NCBI RefSeq assembly: GCF_900168055.1
Contig: NZ_FUYS01000001.1
Location: 682,001 to 746,000 of the forward strand
Length of the DNA stretch: 64,000 nucleotides
Direction of reading: 5' to 3'
Origin: Parapedobacter luteus
GTDB taxonomy: Bacteria; Bacteroidota; Bacteroidia; Sphingobacteriales; Sphingobacteriaceae
The notes under the pieces were generated by a model, which was not told the DNA's origin, did not search any database, and was given only the letters and a program-made list of their open reading frames with translations. Shown in pieces: positions 34,191-42,808 of this stretch. Within the stretch, counting starts at the first letter, position 1; the number at the start of each line of letters is the position of its first letter. The translations under genes were made by a program, and so were the position numbers.

Positions 34191-34791
34191 CTGCAAAAGC
34201 ATGCACGATTTGAGACCGGTATTGCGGTCCTTTCTCTTGAAATTCGACAAGGTGTTGATACGTATCTAACGTAAAAAACAGCTCCCCCGGGACACGGGCG
34301 TCTTCATCGAAGAACAGTTTGAAATTGTTTGTCGTAGGTTTCGCGTCATCAAAAGCCGCTTTGTTCGAAGAGAATACCAGCGGCTGGACAGCACGCTTCA
34401 TGCTGCTCACTTCGCTAACTTGCCACAGTTGGCCCAACGCCGCAACAAAGCGATCGCTCTCCGGCCCAGATTTTATAAATTTGATTGATCCCTTTTTGAA
34501 ACCGAGCTCCTCATTCACCGAGCCATCCGGGTTGATCCCCGCGGGAATGCCTTTATCAACCTCAATCCGTATGCCTACCGTATCATCTTGATAAACACCC
34601 TTTGCTAAATAAGATACGGTGGTGGCATCTTCCGTTTTGTCCAGCAAGGTAAGAAAAATCGATGTAGGGTTCTCGGGGTTGTTGGTGATTGCCGACAGCT
34701 TTTTCATGCCCGAATCGCTTGATTTTGGCGTGTTGTTGCACGAGGCTGCTAAACCTATCAAAGCCAGCAAAATTATCGTAAAACGGTTCAT
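34186..34791 (-). CDS. Lipoprotein of unknown function
   Basis: A 201-residue lipoprotein: signal peptide and lipobox GLAASC-NNT (Cys18), then a body without a domain I recognise. It looks like one alpha/beta or beta-sandwich domain (ENPTSIFLTLLDKTEDATTV, VGIRIEVDKGIPAGINPDGS, PTTNNFKLFFDEDARVPGEL). The segments suggest a conserved family in Sphingobacteria rather than a chance frame, since the lipobox is intact and the codon use normal. Stand-alone gene. No function proposed. Confidence 0.75.
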   Translation of the reverse strand: MNRFTIILLALIGLAASCNNTPKSSDSGMKKLSAITNNPENPTSIFLTLLDKTEDATTVSYLAKGVYQDDTVGIRIEVDKGIPAGINPDGSVNEELGFKKGSIKFIKSGPESDRFVAALGQLWQVSEVSSMKRAVQPLVFSSNKAAFDDAKPTTNNFKLFFDEDARVPGELFFTLDTYQHLVEFQEKGPQYRSQIVHAFAE

Positions 34792-34960
34792 CGCTTCAGT
34801 TTTTAGTGTATGTTATATTTGCTACCAACAAGCTCAACCGACCGCTTGTTTCCCAAAAATCCGGAATATTTTTCAAGCACACAACAAAACGTACGAGAAT
34901 CATAGCAAAAAGTGATCATCCGCACATCATTTAGCTGATAGGACCATCAGGCCTGTTTGA

Positions 34961-36205
34961 CTACGATTTTGGAGGCGGGTTTTCCAGGTCGCTAAGCGTT
35001 TTTAAGGGCTTATTTTCTACGTTATCTTTGCCGAACAGCGCATTCCAGATGTTGCGCGATTCTTTGGTGAGCAAGGGGGCTACGATGGATAAAATCAAAA
35101 CATATACCACCACAAACGACTGGATGACAGGTAACAGCTTACCGGCCTTACCAATATTGGCCATGATGATCGAAAATTCACCCCGGGCAGCGAGCGTAAA
35201 GCCGATATCTACCGACTTTCGCTTTTTTAGTGCAGCGAAATGCGATGCAAAATAGCCGGAAGCCACATTGCATAATACCGTTACCAACGCCGCGATGGCG
35301 GCCCACATGACCGCTCCGCCCAAAGACATGGGATCGATAGACAGCCCAAAGCTAAAGAAAAACATTGCTCCGAAGAAGTCCTTGAAGGGCAGCACCATTT
35401 GTTCGATGCGCTTGATGTATTGGGATTCAGCCAACACCAGTCCGGCCATCAGGGCGCCGATGGCTTCGGCGACGTGGATGGTTTCGGAGAAACCGGCGAC
35501 AATAAATAAGAGGGCGAATATCACCAATATAAACAGCTCAGAAGACTTATCCTGAAGTACCTTGTCAATGGCCGGAACCAGTTTCCGGCCCAGGATGAGA
35601 AAGGCCAATATGAATCCCAAGGCAAGCAATGATGTGCCTGCTACCGTCCAAAAAGAACTGCTTCCGGTAAGAATAAGTCCCGAAAGGAACGAAATATGCA
35701 TGGCGATAAACAGGTCATCAAACATAATCATGCCCATAATGACCTCCGTTTCGGGGTTGGCCGTCCGTTTGAGATCGGTAAGCACCTTCGCTACGATAGC
35801 CGTGGAAGAGCTTGTCATGATGCCGCAAAGGACCATGGTTTCCTTAAACGGAAGCCCCATCAGCCAGCCAACCAGGAGACCGGAGCAAAAGTTGAGGACA
35901 ACATAGAAAGTTCCCCCTGTAAGAATGGACTTCCCCGATTTGATAAGCCTACTCACGGAAAACTCCAGCCCCAGGTAAAACAGTAGGAACAGTACGCCCA
36001 GGCGCCCCATGAAATCGATGAACGGTTTGCTTTCCGTAAAGGTAAGGTCGATGTTGCCAAATTTTGGAGCATGTTGGCCAAGTACCATTCCAATCAGGAT
36101 GAAAAAGGGGATGACAGAAAACCGAAGCCTATTCGATATCAATCCAACAAGGGCTACCAATCCAACGGCAATGCCTACTTCCAATATCAGGGTATGTGAT
36201 AGCAT
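34961..36205 (-). CDS. Cation:proton antiporter (CPA2/Kef-type)
   Basis: A 414-residue inner-membrane protein with about 12-13 hydrophobic helices. Family segments: FFILIGMVLGQHAPKFG, LGLEFSVSRLIKSGKSI, the GIMTSSSTAIVAKVLTDL exchange region and FTLAARGEFSIIMANIG. It ends soon after the last helix with a short polar tail and lacks the RCK domains of KefB/C. The regulatory RCK_C part is instead encoded 25 nt upstream, as in KhtTU-type K+/H+ antiporters. Probably exports K+ (or Na+) in exchange for H+; cation inferred. Confidence 0.92.
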   Translation of the reverse strand: MLSHTLILEVGIAVGLVALVGLISNRLRFSVIPFFILIGMVLGQHAPKFGNIDLTFTESKPFIDFMGRLGVLFLLFYLGLEFSVSRLIKSGKSILTGGTFYVVLNFCSGLLVGWLMGLPFKETMVLCGIMTSSSTAIVAKVLTDLKRTANPETEVIMGMIMFDDLFIAMHISFLSGLILTGSSSFWTVAGTSLLALGFILAFLILGRKLVPAIDKVLQDKSSELFILVIFALLFIVAGFSETIHVAEAIGALMAGLVLAESQYIKRIEQMVLPFKDFFGAMFFFSFGLSIDPMSLGGAVMWAAIAALVTVLCNVASGYFASHFAALKKRKSVDIGFTLAARGEFSIIMANIGKAGKLLPVIQSFVVVYVLILSIVAPLLTKESRNIWNALFGKDNVENKPLKTLSDLENPPPKS

Positions 36206-36230
36206 GCTGTTCGCTCCAGTACCTTGGTTT

Positions 36231-36707
36231 TTATAAAATCTCCTTCAATAATTTGATATGGCTTCTTTTGCCGGCCACTACCAATGTAGTTTCGGCGGCA
36301 ATGACGTAGTCGGGCCCAGGATTGATGATGCTGTCGCCATCCTTGATGGCAGCTATGATGGACGCTCCGGTGCGCTTGCGCACTTCCAGGTCGCCGATGG
36401 ACTTGCCGATGCTTGGAGCACCGCCCTCCACTTTGTACCATTCAATGATTAAGTCGTCAAGTGCGACTTCAATTGTTTCAAGGGCCTTTGGCTTGTAGGA
36501 TAATCCACCGATGATGCCGGCCACTTGGCGTGATTCTTCATCAGACAAGGTCATCACGCATTTGGATTCATTTTCTTCTTGGTCATAGCGGTAGAGCTCC
36601 CGGCGGCCGTCGTCGTGGATGACCACGACCATATAATCCCCGGCTTCGGTCTCAATTTGATATTTTTTACCGATACCAATTAAGTCTGATTCTCTAACAA
36701 TTGACAT
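36231..36707 (-). CDS. Antiporter regulatory subunit with RCK_C/TrkA_C domain (KhtT-like)
   Basis: A 158-residue cytoplasmic protein. The first 65 residues or so are a separate small domain ([20 protein letters not shown]); residues about 75-157 form a TrkA_C domain ([40 protein letters not shown]) that binds small ligands such as nucleotides. This matches KhtT of Bacillus, the regulator of the KhtU antiporter. A clear AGGGAG site precedes the ATG and a TATCTTTG -7 element lies 31 bases upstream. First gene of the antiporter operon. Confidence 0.9.
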   Translation of the reverse strand: MSIVRESDLIGIGKKYQIETEAGDYMVVVIHDDGRRELYRYDQEENESKCVMTLSDEESRQVAGIIGGLSYKPKALETIEVALDDLIIEWYKVEGGAPSIGKSIGDLEVRKRTGASIIAAIKDGDSIINPGPDYVIAAETTLVVAGKRSHIKLLKEIL

Positions 36708-36737
36708 AGTTGTCTCTCCCTATAGTTAAAAGTCATG

Positions 36738-36745
36738 CAAAGATA
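36738..36745 (-). promoter_or_regulatory. -7 element of the antiporter operon
   Basis: TATCTTTG on the leftward strand, full match to TAnnTTTG, giving a leader of about 25 bases with an AGGGAGAG ribosome site. No clear -33 TTG at the usual distance. Confidence 0.5.
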
Positions 36746-36881
36746 CGACTTTATTCATGATTGCTGTCACCTACTCGGTACCATGCGTTGCCACATAGAA
36801 AACGTGAACTTATCCAGTTGGTCGCCATCATATACCGAAATAAATTATTAATGAAAAAATTACAACAACAACCGGCATAAA

Positions 36882-36913
36882 CCCGGGTCCCAACGCCTAT
36901 CTTTGGATCCGGG
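36882..36913 (+). promoter_or_regulatory. Promoter with inverted repeat across its -7 element (YceI gene)
   Basis: TATCTTTG (36898-36905) fits TAnnTTTG, 46 bases before the ATG. It lies between the arms of CCCGGGTCC and GGATCCGGG (one mismatch in nine, 14 bases apart). A protein bound to this repeat would cover the promoter. I see no known regulator motif. Confidence 0.5.
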
Positions 36914-36951
36914 CAAAAATCCATTGACAGTTATTCATTAACGGAATTATT

Positions 36952-37551
36952 ATGAAAAGAACCATCTCATCAACACTTTTTTCGGTAGCATTATTATTGA
37001 CGTTTTACGCATTTACGCTGCCAGCGGCCGATGTTTTCAAAGTTGATACAACCAAATCCAAGATAGCTTGGACAGGACGTAATGTGGCCGGCGGAAAGCA
37101 TACCGGCGAAATCGGTATCAGCCAGGGGGATCTGACGTTTGATGGCGATAAGCTAACGGGAGGCACCTTTACCATAGACATCAATGCTATCACGGTGACC
37201 GACTTGACGGGCGATCGCGCAGCCAGGCTTGCTAACCACCTGAAGAGCGAAGATTTTTTTGATGCACCCAAATTTGGCACAGCCGTGTTTAAGGTGACGA
37301 AGGTCAGTGGCTCGGGAAGCGATCTGTCGATTACCGGCGACCTGACGATCAAAGGAATTACGAAACCTATCACCTTCCCGGCGACGGTTCATCAATCTGG
37401 CAATATGGTACACGCCATCGCGAAGGAGGTTAAGATTGACCGTACGCAATTTGACATCAAATACCGGTCTGGCAACTTTTTCAGCGGATTGGGCGATAGG
37501 GCAATTTCTGATGAATTCCAGTTGGATATTGAAATCGTTGCTGTCAAATAA
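36952..37551 (+). CDS. YceI family periplasmic protein
   Basis: A 199-residue exported lipocalin-like protein; signal peptide to about TLPAADV. All typical segments are present: VDTTKSKIAWTGRNVAGGKH, GTFTIDINAITVTDL, LANHLKSEDFFDAPKFGTA, GDLTIKGITKPITFPA and the C-terminal DRTQFDIKYRSGNFF. Members bind polyisoprenoid-type lipids and rise under acid, osmotic or oxidative stress in some species. It is a single-gene unit with its own promoter (36898) and a strong terminator (37582-37619). Confidence 0.95.
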   Translation: MKRTISSTLFSVALLLTFYAFTLPAADVFKVDTTKSKIAWTGRNVAGGKHTGEIGISQGDLTFDGDKLTGGTFTIDINAITVTDLTGDRAARLANHLKSEDFFDAPKFGTAVFKVTKVSGSGSDLSITGDLTIKGITKPITFPATVHQSGNMVHAIAKEVKIDRTQFDIKYRSGNFFSGLGDRAISDEFQLDIEIVAVK

Positions 37552-37581
37552 GTACACCTAACCATTGAGGATATTAGCATG

Positions 37582-37619
37582 GAGCTCCGTTTCATAGAAA
37601 GGAACGGAACTCATTTTTT
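37582..37619 (+). terminator. Rho-independent terminator after the YceI gene
   Basis: GAGCTCCGTTTC pairs with GAACGGAACTC (one mismatch, one bulged base) around an eight-base loop, followed by ATTTTTTG. It lies 30 bases after the stop. The rest of the 250-base gap up to 37801 is AT-rich and holds no gene I can support. Confidence 0.75.
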
Positions 37620-37800
37620 GGATGTGCGTTGGATTTTAAAAAATACCCATTTTGGTGTATTTAGATCACTGATTTGGATTCCGACATTTGTTTCTTTGAA
37701 AAACATAAGCCAATACATGCTTGACCCTATTATCTACTACTTGAAAAAAAAATTAATGTCCTCCAGCACGTGAGATTGCTTTACATTCAAGCCCTTTATT

Positions 37801-38586
37801 ATGATGACCGAAATTCAACAACCTTATTATGCGTTGACCAGCGAAGAGAAACAATACACCCGGGAGATGGTGGCGGATGTTGTCGCCCCGTATCATACTG
37901 AAAATTTCGATACATTTATGCAAAGTTGCCAAAAAGCCGCTGCGCTTTTGCCCGAGCGCTTGCTCGACTGGCGGAGTGAAACGGCGGAATCTGATGTCGG
38001 GCTATTGCGCAACCTCCCCACAGAAGACCTCTTCGCAGATACGCCCGAAGAACCGTTTGTAGCCGATCATATCCCCCTGCTTTCTGATAGCATGATGGGT
38101 GTTATCGCAGCGCTGTTCGGCGATACCTTTTTTTTCGATAAGGCGGTATGCAGGGGGGCTGCGCTGCGCCCGCACGGCACTGGCGCTACCACACAAGCGG
38201 TTTGGACGGGATTGCTTTGTGTACATGGTGATGAGCAAGCGGTCGTTAAAATCGCACGCTACGATGATATACAGTGGTATCATGAACAGCTGTCTTCGCT
38301 GATTGGGTCGATTTGCAGCCAAGGAGTCGATTGCCTGTTCCACAAGGAATATGCCGCGTCTGTGAAACTGGCGATGCTGGCCGAAAGTGAGGAAAAGCCA
38401 GCTGCCATGATTTCATCCAACAGGGCGTCCGCCGAGCAGGTGTATACGCGTGTCGTGCTCGAAAAAGGGGATTTGTTGATGTTTAATAGCCGGAATACGA
38501 TCCATGCGCACTCGGCGTCCAACGCCCGGATGCACGGCAAGGATCGATGGATTAAGCGGGTCCTGGTGGCCGACGATATCATGTAA
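37801..38586 (+). CDS. TauD/VioC-like oxygenase homologue with an altered iron site
   Basis: A 261-residue cytoplasmic protein. The C-terminal part resembles clavaminate synthase/VioC/AsnO-type 2-oxoglutarate oxygenases: EKGDLLMFNSRNTIHAHS with distal His235 and DRWIKRVLVADD with Arg249/Arg253, and the central GLLCVHGDEQ also fits. Where active members have HxE (first two iron ligands), this protein has His125-Gly-Thr in LRPHGTGATT, so the acidic ligand seems missing. It is also about 100 residues shorter than VioC. It may be inactive, bind iron differently, or serve another role. Single gene; no pathway neighbours. Confidence 0.65.
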   Translation: MMTEIQQPYYALTSEEKQYTREMVADVVAPYHTENFDTFMQSCQKAAALLPERLLDWRSETAESDVGLLRNLPTEDLFADTPEEPFVADHIPLLSDSMMGVIAALFGDTFFFDKAVCRGAALRPHGTGATTQAVWTGLLCVHGDEQAVVKIARYDDIQWYHEQLSSLIGSICSQGVDCLFHKEYAASVKLAMLAESEEKPAAMISSNRASAEQVYTRVVLEKGDLLMFNSRNTIHAHSASNARMHGKDRWIKRVLVADDIM

Positions 38587-38698
38587 TCAACAAGTTAAGC
38601 TTCTGGGGGCGGTCTATCAGGCCGGCATGACTAAAACTTGTCTCAAAACCCCACTGAATATGTCACATCCCACACCGCTATTTCACGTCAGGATAAAT

Positions 38699-38706
38699 TA
38701 AATTTG
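38699..38706 (+). promoter_or_regulatory. -7 element before the DinB-like gene
   Basis: TAAATTTG fits TAnnTTTG and lies 58 bases before the ATG. No matching -33 seen. Confidence 0.35.
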
Positions 38707-38764
38707 TCTACATCGCCGTTCATACGGCAACGAATTTTTCTGTTAGTCATTAAATTATCCTGAT

Positions 38765-39400
38765 ATGAAACGATTATTCATCTTATTCATCACGGTATGC
38801 GCCGCTTGTGCGGCGGCTGCCGATGCGACTGGCCAAACCACCAAGCAGGCAGCCCGGCACGATAAGTCGTTCTTGCTTGATTATTATCAGCAGACCTATG
38901 ACGATTTGGAGAAAGCGGTGGCAGGGCTTAGTGAAGCGCAGCTTCGATTCAAGCCCGCGCCGGACCGTTGGTCGATAAGCGAGTGCCTTGAGCACATTAT
39001 CCTGACGGAGAAAATGTTGTTCGGCTTTGCCCAGGAGGTATTCGCTCAATCGCCGAATGCGGAGCGCAGGGGCGAGATCAAGATGACGGACGAAGAGATT
39101 ATCAATGGCATCAAGGACAGGAGTTTCAAGGTACAGGCTTCGAAAGAACTAACACCAGCGACACCCGGCAAATACACGGATGCGGAGGTGGCCCTTGAAG
39201 AGCTGCGCAACCAGCGTAGGACGTTGCTGGACTATATCGATACGCTCAGTGAAGACGATATGCGCAATCGCGTTTCCGACTCACCCTTCGGTCCGGTAGA
39301 CGGCTACCATTCGCTGCTTTACATCCCTGGGCATACCGCCAGGCATACGCTGCAGATAGCAGAGGTAAAAGCAGACAGTCGCTTTCCCAAAGGAGAATGA
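38765..39400 (+). CDS. Exported DinB-like four-helix protein
   Basis: A 211-residue DinB/YfiT-like protein. The four-helix bundle (about 35-205) has the three metal His of the family: one in SISECLEHIILTEKML and two in IPGHTARHTLQIAEV. The PDRWSISECLEHI segment is typical. An N-terminal signal peptide (to about ADATGQ) places it outside the cytoplasm, which is common in Bacteroidetes but unlike classical DinB or thiol-transferase members. Substrate unknown. Single gene. Confidence 0.88.
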   Translation: MKRLFILFITVCAACAAAADATGQTTKQAARHDKSFLLDYYQQTYDDLEKAVAGLSEAQLRFKPAPDRWSISECLEHIILTEKMLFGFAQEVFAQSPNAERRGEIKMTDEEIINGIKDRSFKVQASKELTPATPGKYTDAEVALEELRNQRRTLLDYIDTLSEDDMRNRVSDSPFGPVDGYHSLLYIPGHTARHTLQIAEVKADSRFPKGE

Positions 39401-39415
39401 TGGGCGTGGGGTTTC

Positions 39416-39448
39416 TTGTTGCATTTGCCGATTAATTGACTACCTTTA
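39416..39448 (+). promoter_or_regulatory. Possible promoter of the sigma factor gene
   Basis: TTG (39416-39418) and TACCTTTA (39441-39448, one mismatch to TAnnTTTG), 22 bases apart; start of transcription would lie near 39455 with a 20-base leader. Confidence 0.35.
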
Positions 39449-39476
39449 CCGGATACCCGTCAGGCGCAAATAGTAC

Positions 39477-40337
39477 ATGAGACAATTGAAAATATCTGAG
39501 TCGATTACCGATCGCAGTAATCGATCCTTGAATACCTACTTATTGGAAGTTAGCAAATACGATGTACTTACTGCGGAAGAAGAAGTAGCTTTAGCCATCC
39601 GGATACGGACGGGCGATAGTCTGGCCCTAAACCGGTTGATCAAGGGCAATCTACGGTTTGTTGTGTCTGTTGCCAAACAATACCAACACCAGGGTTTGGT
39701 ACTTGAAGACCTGATTAACGAAGGGAATCTCGGGCTTGTCACTGCCGCAAAGCGGTTTGATGAGACCCGGGGATTCAAGTTTATATCTTACGCTGTTTGG
39801 TGGATACGACAAAGCATTATATCGGCCATTTCTACCCAGTCGCGCATCGTACGGTTGCCAAGCAACCAGATTTCGGACTTGATCAAGGTGAAGAAATCCC
39901 AATCCACGTTGGCGCAACTGTTGGAACGCGAGCCTACCGCTGAAGAATTGGCCGAAGCGCTTGATGTTTCAGTTGAGAAAATACGCCGTTCGTTGAAAAA
40001 CGGCGAAAAACAGGTTTCCGTAGATGCACCGTCACTGGTGTCGCCGGAGATAAGCCTGCTTGACGCGATACCGGACGGCGGCGAACCGACAGATCAAAGC
40101 ACGATCAAAGAATCACTGAAAATAGTTGTTCAAGATGCACTACGACAACTTCCTTACCGCGAAAAGCTGGTGCTTACTCTTTTTTACGGGCTTGAAGATT
40201 CCGAACCAAAGACGCTGGAGGAAATCGGCCGACAACTCCGGCTGACCACCGAACGGGTCAGGCAGATCAAAGCTCGTGCACTGATTTGGTTGCAGCATTC
40301 GCGTTGGGGGAAAAGTTTGTCGGCTTACCTCGGGTAG
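39477..40337 (+). CDS. RpoD-type sigma factor paralogue (group 2-like)
   Basis: A 286-residue sigma-70 factor with regions 1.2 (LNTYLLEVSKYDVLTAEEEV), 2 (GNLRFVVSVAKQYQHQGLVL and ISYAVWWIRQSII), 3 and 4 (LPYREKLVLTLFYGLEDSEPKTLEEIG; ERVRQIKARAL). The start MRQLKISESIT matches the short Bacteroidetes housekeeping RpoD. But region 4 departs from it (TTERVRQIKARALIWLQHSRWG in place of TRERVRQIKEKAIRRLRQ), and region 3 is poorly conserved. It is therefore more likely a second, conditional RpoD-like factor than the primary one. It meets the NYN gene tail to tail. Confidence 0.88.
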   Translation: MRQLKISESITDRSNRSLNTYLLEVSKYDVLTAEEEVALAIRIRTGDSLALNRLIKGNLRFVVSVAKQYQHQGLVLEDLINEGNLGLVTAAKRFDETRGFKFISYAVWWIRQSIISAISTQSRIVRLPSNQISDLIKVKKSQSTLAQLLEREPTAEELAEALDVSVEKIRRSLKNGEKQVSVDAPSLVSPEISLLDAIPDGGEPTDQSTIKESLKIVVQDALRQLPYREKLVLTLFYGLEDSEPKTLEEIGRQLRLTTERVRQIKARALIWLQHSRWGKSLSAYLG

Positions 40338-40356
40338 TGAACCTGGGTAATTATTT

Positions 40357-41181
40357 TCAACGGGTCACCTTTCTCCTGCCTGTTTTTTGTGGTTCCTTGA
40401 TTTTGATATATACGTGCTTGATTTTCGTTTTTTCTGTGCTTTTTTCCTCCACCTCGAAATGATCGCTTAGTGATTTGAACAACGGCGTAAGTTTGGAAAA
40501 TCCATAAATCCGGGGATCAAAGTCAGGCTTCCGCTTATTAAGCAACCCGCCTATAGCGGCCAAAGGCGCCCAGCCACCTTCATCGGCTACATCGTTTACC
40601 GACGCTTTGAGTAGGTCAATTGTTTCAGTGCCAATCGGGTCATGTGGCTGTACACCTTGGGCTGTCTGCTTTACAACCTTGACTGCCGAAGTCGCCGTTT
40701 CCGTGGGCGTTTTTCCATTGGGCGTTGTCGTTGTCGCATCCTTATCCAATATTTCGATGTATATAAATTTATCACAAGCAGCGATGAAAGGTTTAGGCGT
40801 TTTTTTTTCGCCTACGCCTATTACCATTTTTCCCGACTCCCTTAACCGAATGGCCAGCCTTGTAAAGTCACTATCACTCGAAACGATGGTAAACCCATCC
40901 ACCTGCTGACTATGGAGAATATCCATGGCATCGATGATGAGGGCCGAGTCAGAAGAGTTCTTGCCACTCGTATAGCTGTATTGTTGTATCGGCGTGATGG
41001 CGTGAGTAAGGAGCGGTTCTTTCCATCCGGTCACATGTGATTTCGTCCAGTCCGCGTAAATCCGCTTGATGGATGGGATGCCGTATCGTTTTACTTCATC
41101 CAGAATGCTCGCTATCTTGGTGTTTGATACATTGTCTGCGTCAATTAGCACAGCTATCTTTAAGTCCATCCCTTGCGCCAT
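40357..41181 (-). CDS. NYN-domain ribonuclease-like protein with LOTUS/OST-HTH domain
   Basis: A 274-residue cytoplasmic protein. The NYN (PIN-like) domain (about 5-145) carries the acidic metal residues in VLIDADN, DSALIIDAMD and VSSDSDF. A variable Thr/Lys-rich linker (about 150-180) leads to a C-terminal OST-HTH/LOTUS domain (about 185-262; AALGGLLNKRKPDFDPRIYG-like) that binds RNA, in part G-quadruplex RNA in other organisms. The layout suggests RNA cleavage or quality control; target unknown. A second ATG at 41169 is an equally possible start. Confidence 0.88.
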   Translation of the reverse strand: MAQGMDLKIAVLIDADNVSNTKIASILDEVKRYGIPSIKRIYADWTKSHVTGWKEPLLTHAITPIQQYSYTSGKNSSDSALIIDAMDILHSQQVDGFTIVSSDSDFTRLAIRLRESGKMVIGVGEKKTPKPFIAACDKFIYIEILDKDATTTTPNGKTPTETATSAVKVVKQTAQGVQPHDPIGTETIDLLKASVNDVADEGGWAPLAAIGGLLNKRKPDFDPRIYGFSKLTPLFKSLSDHFEVEEKSTEKTKIKHVYIKIKEPQKTGRRKVTR

Positions 41182-41320
41182 AAATCTGTTTTTATTTTCC
41201 TATATGCGTGCAAGGTAATCAATTTCATTGGCAATATGGACATAGGCTTTTCTTTCCGAACCCTTCCGTTTTCGAATCCATGTTGTTATAACCTGGCAAA
41301 ATACCTCACCAATAAGCGGC

Positions 41321-41437
41321 TTAATCTTTCCTGCGTTTCTCTGCCTGTTTTATTTTTTTATCCGCTCTTTTTTCCTTTAAACTCTTTACGGCGGTTTTTT
41401 TGCCGTTTTCCTTCTTCGCTCCTTTTTCTTTTGACAT
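41321..41437 (-). CDS. Small lysine-rich protein
   Basis: A 38-residue, very basic protein beginning MSKEKGAKKENGKK and ending KIKQAEKRRKD. Similar tiny Lys-rich proteins are common in Sphingobacteriaceae and often annotated as hypothetical. The frame is open further upstream (to 41557), but that part has no protein character. No function known; RNA or DNA binding would fit the charge only. Confidence 0.5.
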   Translation of the reverse strand: MSKEKGAKKENGKKTAVKSLKEKRADKKIKQAEKRRKD

Positions 41438-41592
41438 GACCCTAAAGTTTAATTCTTGGTAAGGTAAGAAAATTAAATTAAAGTAGTGCATGTTTCGGGC
41501 AGTTTTGCCGGTTGCATAGCGAACGTTTTCTGTGGTGTGGCATAGGGTGGATATCAATACCGCTACGTTTGTGTTTTTGAGTGTAACACCCT

Positions 41593-41616
41593 ATAAAATA
41601 CCTAATTATAGGTATT
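41593..41616 (-). terminator. Hairpin after the nucleoside hydrolase gene
   Basis: AATACCTA-ATTA-TAGGTATT, a perfect eight-base stem with a four-base loop; on the leftward strand it is followed by TTTTATAGG. It lies 58 bases after the last gene of the polysaccharide locus and probably ends its transcript. Confidence 0.5.
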
Positions 41617-41674
41617 GATATTGCTGATTTTTCCGGTAACTTTGTTGTTATACAACGGTGATTCAAGCATGATC

Positions 41675-42769
41675 TCATGTTCCGGATTTATCGTTCGTCG
41701 GCCCTCGTGTCTCCATCGGACGTGTGTTGTGATGATTGCTGACGCCCCTGAAATTGTTGCGAGGGACATGCAACATCAGGGTTTCGATGACCGCTTCAAG
41801 ATATGCATACGGATATTTGTGAGCTAAAAAATAGTGTTCCCGATTAGTCAGTGGATTCCACGTATTGTACCCCTGTTCGTCTACCATCAATGTTCCCGGC
41901 CCATTGACGTAGAAATAATCTTCCGGATTGCGCACAGCGGCCAATACGGTGGTTTGATCCCAGGATGGCCGGTTCGTTTTCTCCTCTTCTTCGTAGGTTT
42001 TCAAGTTATAGGCGTAGGCAGCTGCCACCGGACCATCTTTGTCGCCCTGCTCATTTAGCTTACCGCCGGTGAAGATTTTTGATCCGATTTCAAAGCCGCT
42101 AATCAATAAGGGTTTGGGCCATTGGCTGATGGCGTCATAAGCAGCTTGTGCGTCTTCGACGACGTTAAATTCCTTGCCTTCAGGTAAGTTTCCTGCCATG
42201 GCAACCCATTTTTTTACTTTCGCTTTTACCAAGGCTATCCCGTTCATTTTTGAATGTTCGTCAGGGGCAGACGCCAGCAGGTCGGCAATGTTGGATAAGA
42301 AACCAACGGTGACGATGACGACACTATTGTCCGGCTGTGCGGCAAGCACTTTACGATATACACTGACAGCGCTGGGATAGGTGTGGTTAATGCGATCAGG
42401 AGCATACTGTTTTAAAAGCAACGTATTCCAATCATTTTTTGCCGTATAACCCGGAGCATCGTCGGCAGGTATGCCTACAGGCAGATCAGCACGCCCGAAA
42501 TACCGGTTGAACAGTTCTATGGTCGGCGCGATGGTCGGGTGCCCGGCGCTGGCCACGGTAGCCAGTATTTCGCATTCGCCGCTATCTGCCAGCGCATGCA
42601 GCACCGCAATCGCCCCTACGTCATCGTAGTCGGGTCCCATATCCGTATCAAAGATAATCTTCGGAATTTCTTTGTTCATTTTGACTTGGGATATCCCATA
42701 CCGCGGGATACCGATCGCCAGTGCAAACGCGAGATGAAATAGCAACCTACAAACCGTCTTATTTTTCAT
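41675..42769 (-). CDS. Exported nucleoside hydrolase (IUNH family)
   Basis: About 364 residues: signal peptide (to about RYGISQVK) and a nucleoside-hydrolase domain. The calcium-binding Asp cluster is intact: IIFDTDMGPDYDDVGAI. Other family segments are VIVTVGFLSNIADLL and RPSWDQTTVLAAVRNPEDYF, whose Asp completes the site. It cleaves N-ribosides or related N-glycosides to free sugar and base. ATG 42769 (MKNKTVCRLL) is preferred over the upstream start at 42796. Last gene of the polysaccharide locus, 39 nt after the GH140-like gene; exported members in such loci may act on plant or fungal ribosides rather than salvage. Confidence 0.9.
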   Translation of the reverse strand: MKNKTVCRLLFHLAFALAIGIPRYGISQVKMNKEIPKIIFDTDMGPDYDDVGAIAVLHALADSGECEILATVASAGHPTIAPTIELFNRYFGRADLPVGIPADDAPGYTAKNDWNTLLLKQYAPDRINHTYPSAVSVYRKVLAAQPDNSVVIVTVGFLSNIADLLASAPDEHSKMNGIALVKAKVKKWVAMAGNLPEGKEFNVVEDAQAAYDAISQWPKPLLISGFEIGSKIFTGGKLNEQGDKDGPVAAAYAYNLKTYEEEEKTNRPSWDQTTVLAAVRNPEDYFYVNGPGTLMVDEQGYNTWNPLTNREHYFLAHKYPYAYLEAVIETLMLHVPRNNFRGVSNHHNTRPMETRGPTNDKSGT

Positions 42770-42808
42770 GTCTAAAAACCAAATTAGTAATGACAAACGT
42801 TCTATTGA

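Noticed and set aside
37579-37773. Open frame of 64 codons after the YceI gene
   Set aside because: Its first codons lie inside a strong terminator and the composition is not protein-like.
41438-41557. Extension of the small Lys-rich gene
   Set aside because: The extra 40 codons lack the charge bias of the gene and resemble intergenic sequence.
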